NCBI GenBank assembly: GCA_018333785.1
Contig: JAGXSU010000040.1
Location: 1 to 35,077, forward strand
Reading direction: 5' to 3'
Length of the DNA: 35,077 nt
DNA from: Methylomicrobium sp.
GTDB lineage: Bacteria; Pseudomonadota; Gammaproteobacteria; Methylococcales; Methylomonadaceae
Part shown: piece by piece, positions 28,741-35,077 of the stretch
Numbering within the stretch: the stretch's first letter is position 1
How the letters are laid out: each line of letters opens with the position of its first letter
Program-made: the position numbers and the translations under genes
Notes under the pieces: model-generated
Told to the model about the DNA's origin: nothing
What the model saw: the letters and a program-made list of their open reading frames with translations, nothing else
Database searches by the model: none

Positions 28741-30894
28741 TTATAAGCCTTCCGGCCACCAGGTCCATAATGACAAGCGCAACCAATCCAGCAGATTTTT
28801 TGTCCATATCCAAATTAATTTACGTTCAGCGATATGAATCTTACCTACGCCCTCCATGCCCGGCCTTAAAAAATCCAGCTTATTTTCCAATTGCGCTTCA
28901 ACACGAAAATAATTGCGACCCTCCCGGGTCTCTGAAACCGGTGTTATTTTATTGACCACGAAAGGAATCACTTTTTCCGAAAGCCCTGTTAAAACCAGCT
29001 CACCTTTTTGGGCGACCACAATATCGGTAATATCGCGCTCATCCACTTTCAAAACGACCCGGTAATCCTCCAGCGGCGCAATTTCAAACAGAATGTCTCC
29101 CCGCTGCGAAGGCGCACCCAATGATTGGCTCAAGTCGCCGGAAACAATCACGCCATCAAACGGCGCTTTCAACTGCACTCTTGCCAGTTGTGCTTCAGTG
29201 ATCGCCAGCTGAGCCTGCACTTGTCCGATTTGTGCATTCAGCACACTGATTTTACTACGCTCGGATTGACCCAATGCATCCCGGTATTCTTTGAGATACT
29301 GTTCTTTTTGACTTTCCCATTTGGTTCTTTCCAGAATCAGGTCGGTGTCATCCAGTTTGGCCAATACGGTGTCCTTTTTGACCAGATCACCGGGCCTTAC
29401 ATAGGCTTCCTTGATATAACTGTCGAAAGGCGTGACAACGACCCGTTGAATAGCACCTTCCAGTTGCGTGTCAGCCGATATGCGGTAATCACCGGTAGCG
29501 AACAGACAAAACAACAGGGCTCCCAGCGCGATAACGGCGCCCAGCTTCAATCCTCCATGCGCGGGTCCCACTAATTGACCATAAACGCGCTTGACGGAAA
29601 CCCATACTTTTTGCCCCAGCCATAAATCTTCCTTTCTTTTGGTTTCCAGAATGGGTCCGACTAAGGATGCGATGGTTTCACATAATTCCACTGTGTGCCT
29701 TTCAAAAGAACTGCCCGGCGGCCGTTCCAGCGTAAGCGCACCAAAGACCTCACCGGCACTGCAGAATGGAATGGTGCAAACACTGCCGCTACCCTGATCA
29801 CGCAACAGCTTTTCGTGGCAGCGACTGATCTGGACGCTCTTTTCATCCAGTGACGGATAAACCACTGACGTCATTTGCTCCATTGCCTCATCCATGGCCA
29901 AGCCTATGCTTTGAATCAAACTGGATTTTTTGGCGAAATCGACGCTGTGCGAAAGTGCATTCACCTGGATGAATTTACCTTTCAGAAAACCAATACTGAC
30001 TCTGTCGCATTTTAGTAAAGTGGCGAGTTCTGTCGCTACGGAAGTGGCTGATGCCTGAAATTTTTCATGTTCCAGACTGGCGGTTATTAACTCCAGAACA
30101 GTGACTAACTGCTGATTTTCAGGGGTATATTTTTTACCTTCCTCGCGCCGGATAAACAATTCCAGCCAGCTTATCCCCCATTGCAACTGACGCATACTGG
30201 CACGCATCAAGGGCTCGGAACGGGCCACGATTTCAAAGGCCACCACACCGTAAAGCTGCTCGCTCAGCATTAACGGAAAGCCGATATGACAGACAGGTAT
30301 GTTTAATCCCGAATCTCGCTGACCTTGGTTTCTCAGAACCCCGCGTCTTTCATGCAATGCAAGTTCGGCGGCATCAGTCAAACCCAAACAGCCTCTTTGC
30401 CCTTCCGGCCAAAAAGAAATGGGAACAAACGAACCGCTTTCAGGTTTTCCGAGAATCACGACTCCGCGAGTAACGCCGCTCAGCATTGCACATTGCAACC
30501 TTAACCAGTAACCGGCCGCTGTTTCCAAGCGGGTAGCTTCGTTAAACTGCTTCCATAATTTTTGATAATTCGTTTGAAAATCCGTATCGGATTCAAGAAA
30601 TGCGACACCTGACAACAGTCCACCGCCTTGCCCGGTTTTGATCCAGCAAACTTGTGCCCGCTGACTTACCAGACCAAACGCCATGCTGTAAGTCATGGTC
30701 AGAAAATTGGACTTTTCGAGATGGGATTTTGACGCTTCCGGAACGCGAACCTGCAAACCCGACCCGGATTTATTTTCTATCGTGCCGATGACTTCATGAT
30801 CATCGCAATGAATGATGACCGTAGAACCGGGTTCAGCAGGCAGACGCGCTTCATTGCGAAGCTCCTTGCTTTGAGATTGCTGATTGGTATCCAT
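28741..30894 (-). CDS. PilZ-GAF-GAF sensor fused to HlyD adaptor
   Basis: A 717-residue inner-membrane protein from the ATG at 30894; a GTG at 30954 would add 20 unsupported residues. An N-terminal PilZ-like domain carries RNEAR (R13/R17) and NxSxxG (N41/S43/G46), the cyclic-di-GMP motifs. Two GAF-like domains follow (about 130-250 and 265-420; the second has CDRVSIGFLKG, GSVCTIPF and VFGALTLER). One membrane helix (about 451-470) leads to a periplasmic HlyD part with lipoyl halves (VVVTPFDSYIKEAYVRPGDLV, KAPFDGVIVSGDLSQ) and coiled coil. It would sense cytoplasmic signals and act on the export adaptor. The next gene, 12 bases on, is the M50-HlyD fusion. Confidence 0.82.
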   Translation of the reverse strand: MDTNQQSQSKELRNEARLPAEPGSTVIIHCDDHEVIGTIENKSGSGLQVRVPEASKSHLEKSNFLTMTYSMAFGLVSQRAQVCWIKTGQGGGLLSGVAFLESDTDFQTNYQKLWKQFNEATRLETAAGYWLRLQCAMLSGVTRGVVILGKPESGSFVPISFWPEGQRGCLGLTDAAELALHERRGVLRNQGQRDSGLNIPVCHIGFPLMLSEQLYGVVAFEIVARSEPLMRASMRQLQWGISWLELFIRREEGKKYTPENQQLVTVLELITASLEHEKFQASATSVATELATLLKCDRVSIGFLKGKFIQVNALSHSVDFAKKSSLIQSIGLAMDEAMEQMTSVVYPSLDEKSVQISRCHEKLLRDQGSGSVCTIPFCSAGEVFGALTLERPPGSSFERHTVELCETIASLVGPILETKRKEDLWLGQKVWVSVKRVYGQLVGPAHGGLKLGAVIALGALLFCLFATGDYRISADTQLEGAIQRVVVTPFDSYIKEAYVRPGDLVKKDTVLAKLDDTDLILERTKWESQKEQYLKEYRDALGQSERSKISVLNAQIGQVQAQLAITEAQLARVQLKAPFDGVIVSGDLSQSLGAPSQRGDILFEIAPLEDYRVVLKVDERDITDIVVAQKGELVLTGLSEKVIPFVVNKITPVSETREGRNYFRVEAQLENKLDFLRPGMEGVGKIHIAERKLIWIWTKNLLDWLRLSLWTWWPEGL

Positions 30895-31232
30895 GCCGGC
30901 GTTCAAGCTAAAACATTTAACAGTAAGCCGCTTGAAACAACAAGCGACTGGCACTGATCAAACTGATGGCTAAACAGGGTGTAATTTTCATCAATCATGG
31001 TGCAGGCCGGTTAACTGAAAAAGGTGAGACACTTATCTGTTGTAAAAACAAGCGGGGGATTTTTTAACTCGGGTTAAAGAAGGACGCATGAAAACGTCCC
31101 TGTAGCTCCAATGCCTTTAAGTTAAACGTTTTTGTAGGAACGGGCCATGCCCGCAATTGAACCCTCTTGGGTCGTGGGCATGGCCCGCTCCTAAACTATG
31201 GCCTATCGATTTATTTCCTCACCCAGTCAAAC
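30895..31232. other. Intergenic region holding a palindromic repeat
   Basis: Between the SapC-family gene and the PilZ-GAF-HlyD gene. It should contain the promoter of the latter operon. It holds the palindrome at 31135-31193 and a smaller hairpin at 31082-31099 (GGACG/CGTCC). No convincing coding frame. Confidence 0.5.
31135..31193. repeat. REP-like inverted repeat
   Basis: A 20-base arm at 31135-31154 (TAGGAACGGGCCATGCCCGC) pairs with 31174-31193 at 18 of 20 positions around a 19-base loop that holds its own ACCC/GGGT stem. It lies after the SapC gene and could end transcription; it also looks like a dispersed repeat of the 'GGGCCATGCCC' type. Confidence 0.7.
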
Positions 31233-32027
31233 TTAGTGCAATTCTTCTTTCGAGGGTGCAGCAGCTTCATCGACAGCCGGTTTTTCAGCTTCCTGATGAT
31301 CGGCAATATGTGCAGCCGTTTTTTCCACCATTGCATTGAAATTTTTCATGGACTGTAAATGCAGAAAAATCAATTCCAGCTCATCCGTCTTAAAAAGTGC
31401 AGCTACTTGTTCATCTGACAGATTTTTCAAACGCTCCCGGTTGACGGCCTTGAATCCCGCCAAACGTAGTTGCTGCCCGGAGTTCAGCGTAAACTGGGCT
31501 TGCATCGGTTCCAATAAATCCAATTCCTGTAATTTCTTACAAAACACTTGTGTCCGGCGGTACTGACCTTGATAGTCGTTAACAAAGCGCAATACGTTTT
31601 CCAGATACTGCGTGCGTTCGCCATCTGCATCGAACAGATGCTCACCGCGTCCTTCCTGGTTATACCCGGCAAACTCTTCATCTATGCACAGCGTGAAAGT
31701 CGACTGATCTTCGTTACTGGAAAAAACGAAAGGATAACGCCTGATAAATGCAGGAATATACTTTGCTGTCCAGGCATTTGCCTCATTAAGGTAAAGATTT
31801 TCATTTTCGCGCATTCCTAGAATGACGACGGGCATCATTGCTTCATCATTACCGGCAAATACAATACTGTACTCTGCAGCAGCATGAGGGAATTCCACGG
31901 CCACCAAAGGGACCGAATTAACCTGCCGGGCAAAAGCATAATCGGTGCCGGTTTTCACCGACCAGCCTTTGTGGCGTTGGCTCGATAACGGTACTGCTCT
32001 TTCATAGATCAATAACTGCGTACTCAT
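31233..32027 (-). CDS. SapC-family protein
   Basis: A 264-residue protein of the SapC family (PF07277), not the antimicrobial-peptide ABC permease of the same name. Family blocks visible: YERAVPLSSQRHKGW at the start, VPLVAVEFPHAAAEYSIVF, NAWTAKYIPAFIRRYPFVF and the helical tail. It has no signal peptide or membrane helix. In many genomes such genes lie beside large surface or secreted proteins with SecA/HlyD-like export genes, as here, though the biochemical role is unknown. AGGAAG lies seven bases before the ATG. It is followed by a palindromic repeat, so it may be its own transcript. Confidence 0.85.
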   Translation of the reverse strand: MSTQLLIYERAVPLSSQRHKGWSVKTGTDYAFARQVNSVPLVAVEFPHAAAEYSIVFAGNDEAMMPVVILGMRENENLYLNEANAWTAKYIPAFIRRYPFVFSSNEDQSTFTLCIDEEFAGYNQEGRGEHLFDADGERTQYLENVLRFVNDYQGQYRRTQVFCKKLQELDLLEPMQAQFTLNSGQQLRLAGFKAVNRERLKNLSDEQVAALFKTDELELIFLHLQSMKNFNAMVEKTAAHIADHQEAEKPAVDEAAAPSKEELH

Positions 32028-32228
32028 TCAATCACTTCCTCATCATTAATAATAATTACTGAATCCCTGCTATCCGTCTTCCTTGTATGTTTACACTCAA
32101 CCTGTTCAAAGTAAGTGCGGTATAGGTTGTCGCTTATGACGACCTATACGAAGCCTTAACTTGGTTCTTGTACACTGTTTTGTGATGACTTTTCAACACC
32201 CTCTTAATTTAAAACTATAAATGAACGC

Positions 32229-32906
32229 CTAATGGACCAGTTCGTGATATTGCGTCGTCAATACGATTCGGTTTGTCAACAATTCGGAGGAGACCCACAG
32301 ATACTCAAGACGACTTTCCAAATCACTTTCGTCACAGCCATACAAGCGGGTCATGAACTGTTTGGCTTTGTCGTTCAGTTCGTAACCGTTACCCAACTTG
32401 AAAGGTCTCGAATACAGTTTACAGTTATCTGACTCGAAGGGCACTTTTACACCGGAAACAGCCCGGTATTTAAAACACTCGAACATATTGGTAATCTGCC
32501 GTTTGTTGATTCTATTGACAGTGTCCAGAAACCGGGATTTGCTGATCCCGAATTTAGAGCAAACCGTATCGAGAAAACCGGTGTAATCGGCATGAGGCGC
32601 TTCCTCTATGTACAGGTAGTAAACATTGTCTTCAACCGTATCAATCTGGATTGTCCGATCATCAAATTCCACGCCTAAAAAAGCCGACAACCTGGAGGGA
32701 TCCGCCTTAAATTTTAGGGCTTCATATTGCTTGCTGATCCCCTCTTGACTGATTTTATACAAGAAACTTTTTGTTTCATCCAGTATATAAAGCTTGATGA
32801 CTTCCGTGTCAATATCGTAGGAAACGTTAAATAAATTATCCTTGATAAGGTAATCCGGAAGCCAGTCAAACCCACATTCCTTGAAAATAAAATCGTTGTT
32901 GTACAT
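32229..32906 (-). CDS. Protein of unknown function between SapC and the large secreted protein
   Basis: I do not recognise this 225-residue protein. It is soluble by inspection, without a signal peptide, and rich in Tyr, Phe, Asp and Lys (for example YNNDFIFKECGFDWLPDYLI near the start). No catalytic motif is apparent. The ATG at 32906 lies 13 bases after the stop of the large secreted-protein gene on the same strand, so the two are probably co-transcribed. That context suggests a cytoplasmic helper, immunity or chaperone-like role for the secreted protein; this is inference. Confidence 0.7.
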   Translation of the reverse strand: MYNNDFIFKECGFDWLPDYLIKDNLFNVSYDIDTEVIKLYILDETKSFLYKISQEGISKQYEALKFKADPSRLSAFLGVEFDDRTIQIDTVEDNVYYLYIEEAPHADYTGFLDTVCSKFGISKSRFLDTVNRINKRQITNMFECFKYRAVSGVKVPFESDNCKLYSRPFKLGNGYELNDKAKQFMTRLYGCDESDLESRLEYLWVSSELLTNRIVLTTQYHELVH

Positions 32907-32919
32907 ATCGCTCAGTGAA

Positions 32920-35077
32920 CTATTTTTTCCAACTCATCCGTCCGGCCATTTTCTTCAATTTGGCTTTAAGGCTTTTTGCTTCATCAGTCCGGGTTTCAGA
33001 ATCTGATGCATGATCGTCATCGGTCATCGTGAAATCGTATAACATTTGCCGAGGCTTTTTGGTATTTGCATCAGTAATGATTAGAAAATCTCCACGCTGC
33101 TTATTGTTTTCAACCTTGCCATTTTGCTTTTCTGCCTGAACAAACGAGCCGGCATCGTCATCAAAATAACTGATGCCGGTTGAATCGAGCAACTCCCGCG
33201 CGCCTGCCGACAATGTGGAATCCATCAGCTCGGTTTGACCATTGATTTCAGCGCCATGATCATAACCCAATAAGTGACCAATTTCATGCATCACAACCGT
33301 CAGTAAGTCCATTTTATCGGACGCATCGGTATTCTTTCTGGCGGACAAGGTGCCGTCGGAATTCCGGCGATACTCTTCATTTTTATCAGCCGTCGGATCG
33401 ACAAACCAGCCCCAACCCGCTGCATCGAGGTCAATATGAAGTGTGTTTCCGTCTTGTTGAGCCAAAATCAATCCGCCAAAGTCTTCCAGTCGAACGGTAA
33501 TCGTGTTCAAACGAGCCAGTAATTCGCCATCGAGCAATCCCGATGCCGCCCAGCGACGTTTAGCCTCGGCCAGAATGGGTGCGATATCATCCTGTGCAAG
33601 CGATGAAACCGTATTTTGAGAAACAAAAGCGGGCGCAACGGTCGCTTGCAGATTGTTTGCCGGCACTCTTGGATCATTGGTTTTGACCATCACCGAGTCG
33701 AAACTCGATGTAACGCTGCGTGTAAACAGACCGAATCGACCATCCGTACCCACCGCATTGAACACGAATCCAACTGCCGCCTGATCGTTAAGCGATGCGC
33801 TGACCGTCGCCCCCTTGATTGATATACCGAGTTTGTAATCGGTACCCGCAGTCAAGCTGAGGTTGCTTACAGCAGCATCGATCGTCCAACCCGAAGCCGT
33901 CCTATGACCGATCATCACTTGCTTCGATACGACATCGACTGCAGCGAACTTGAAGTCGGTGTCGCTGTAACGGTCGAATACGATACCGGCGCGACCTGTC
34001 GTGTTGAACGTAGTGTTCAACTCAAGCAGAGAAGTAGCCGACATCTGCGTGACGCCTGACAAATTCAATAATTGAATTGCAGTAGCATTCGCCGACAACG
34101 GCGCGCCTATGAGACGTCCTGCCGATGCGTTCCAGGTTCCCAGACGCGAATCCGCATCGCCGGAAACCATCTCTCCGGTTCCTGAGGCAAAGTCATCTGT
34201 TCGAACGGCCGTGACGGCCGGCGGCAAGACTTGCACCGTTATGTTATCCATGGCGCCCCGTGACCGGTCGGAGCCAAAGCCTACCAACCCCCAGTTCAAC
34301 GCATAGCTCCAGCCATCGATCACGGTTGGTTGGAAGATATGACTGAATGTCGTCCTGTTGTCGACGTTCAGCGTGGCAGTTAGCCCGTTAACCGACAATG
34401 TCAGGTTATACCAGGTATTGTCCTTGATACCGCCTTGCACAGAGGATTGACTCAACACTTGCCAGCCTGCCGCCGTGCGTTGGCCGATCTCCAGCTTGTT
34501 GGTCGATACGTTCAAACCGGCAAACTTGAAATTAGTTGGACTTTGATAGTCGAATATCACATAGCTGTTCGCTTTCCAACCGGAAGTGGGTTTGATGACC
34601 TGAATTCTTGCCTGTACTTCGAAGTACGACGGTAGCGCGTCACCCACATGATAGACCGATACGGCATCGTTCTGATTCGATGTCGCAGCGACACGCAGCA
34701 GACCGCCGTTGACTTCCCAAGTACCGCTATCGGACGCCAATCCTTGCAACCGGCCGTCATTGAAATTAGCGGTACGTAACACATCGCGTTTACCGCCGGG
34801 AATATTCCCGGCTTGAGGATCGGCTGGCGCACCGGTTTGAGACTGCCAGGCAAAATCTTTTTGCCTGACTACGCCCAGTTCACCCTCCGGCTCACCATTG
34901 CGTGCCGGATCGGATCCGGTATCGGCTGCGCGTGTCGGATCGGCGCCGTCGCTGGCACTCAAGGTGTAGAGGAATTCGGCCAACTGCGGTTGCAGCGTTC
35001 GACTGACTGTCGCCATACCGAACGGAGCAAACGGCACCAGGTAGCTATTGAATTCGCCGACCCAGTCGATCAAACGG
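32920..35077 (-). CDS. C-terminal part of a large secreted protein with metzincin-like domain (cut by window edge)
   Basis: The frame is open to the right edge, so at least 718 residues and probably many more belong to this protein. Two tandem beta-sandwich, LamG/concanavalin-like modules come first (each with FKFA, IGxRTAxGW and FDS/DN-type strands). Then follow [22 protein letters not shown] and a zinc site [11 protein letters not shown] (33256-33288, HExxHxxGxxH) with a MD-type turn after it, the metzincin/matrixin-like C-terminal domain common on giant repetitive proteins (LEPR-XLL group). A lysine-rich tail ([16 protein letters not shown]) ends it. The LEPR-XLL signal would be at the unseen N terminus. 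Likely the cargo of the downstream export cluster. Confidence 0.85.
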   Translation of the reverse strand, partial: RLIDWVGEFNSYLVPFAPFGMATVSRTLQPQLAEFLYTLSASDGADPTRAADTGSDPARNGEPEGELGVVRQKDFAWQSQTGAPADPQAGNIPGGKRDVLRTANFNDGRLQGLASDSGTWEVNGGLLRVAATSNQNDAVSVYHVGDALPSYFEVQARIQVIKPTSGWKANSYVIFDYQSPTNFKFAGLNVSTNKLEIGQRTAAGWQVLSQSSVQGGIKDNTWYNLTLSVNGLTATLNVDNRTTFSHIFQPTVIDGWSYALNWGLVGFGSDRSRGAMDNITVQVLPPAVTAVRTDDFASGTGEMVSGDADSRLGTWNASAGRLIGAPLSANATAIQLLNLSGVTQMSATSLLELNTTFNTTGRAGIVFDRYSDTDFKFAAVDVVSKQVMIGHRTASGWTIDAAVSNLSLTAGTDYKLGISIKGATVSASLNDQAAVGFVFNAVGTDGRFGLFTRSVTSSFDSVMVKTNDPRVPANNLQATVAPAFVSQNTVSSLAQDDIAPILAEAKRRWAASGLLDGELLARLNTITVRLEDFGGLILAQQDGNTLHIDLDAAGWGWFVDPTADKNEEYRRNSDGTLSARKNTDASDKMDLLTVVMHEIGHLLGYDHGAEINGQTELMDSTLSAGARELLDSTGISYFDDDAGSFVQAEKQNGKVENNKQRGDFLIITDANTKKPRQMLYDFTMTDDDHASDSETRTDEAKSLKAKLKKMAGRMSWKK

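Noticed and set aside
31233-32027. SapC as an antimicrobial-peptide ABC permease
   Set aside because: The protein is soluble and matches the unrelated PF07277 SapC family; it has no membrane segments.

Overview
The window looks like chromosomal DNA from a gammaproteobacterium, most likely a methane-oxidising Methylococcales bacterium. That is an inference from the mix of gene families (N-type ATPase, SecA/HlyD/M50 export cluster with a very large secreted protein, Wza/Wzc/WcaJ locus) and from GC-rich dispersed palindromic repeats; no rRNA or other marker gene is present. I saw no tRNA, rRNA, CRISPR array, insertion sequence or phage gene.

Layout. (1) 1-2998, minus strand: an exopolysaccharide operon read WcaJ-like priming glycosyltransferase, Wza-like export lipoprotein, Wzc-like co-polymerase (cut by the left edge). 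(2) 3688-4608, plus strand: a PilZ-domain membrane protein, behind a palindromic repeat element. (3) 4866-14339, minus strand: one tightly packed operon of nine reading frames. It carries a type I-like methyltransferase with an HsdR-N-type nuclease-like domain (HsdM), a specificity subunit (HsdS), a truncated RhuM remnant, a DUF4258/YgiT-type toxin-antitoxin pair, a 62-residue small protein, an Mrr_N-like winged-helix protein, a DndD-type SMC ATPase, and a DndE domain fused to a HerA-type ATPase. No HsdR helicase, DndB, DndC or DndFGH gene is present. (4) 14811-16346, minus: an unrecognised polytopic membrane protein; 16681-16965, plus: a small conserved-looking protein. (5) 17327-23488, plus: an N-type F1Fo ATPase operon atpD-C-Q-B-E-F-A-G. 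It departs from the usual plan: no atpR, an arginine in place of the Walker A lysine in alpha, and a methionine at a Na+-ligand position of subunit c. (6) 23698-35077, minus: an export cluster with the C-terminal part of a very large secreted protein ending in a metzincin-like zinc site, an unknown protein, a SapC-family protein, a PilZ-GAF-GAF-TM-HlyD protein, an M50 peptidase-HlyD fusion, a shortened SecA paralogue and a periplasmic adaptor.

How the genes may work together. In region 3, the type I-like MS module would supply sequence recognition and adenine methylation, while the DndD/DndE-HerA module would supply ATP-driven DNA sensing or translocation in place of the HsdR helicase. The only nuclease-like fold I can see is at the N terminus of HsdM. 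This mixed type I/Dnd operon is the best candidate for an undescribed defence system. Region 6 looks like a dedicated secretion route for the large metzincin-terminated protein, possibly under cyclic-di-GMP control through the PilZ domain. These system-level roles are inferences from domain content and gene order.
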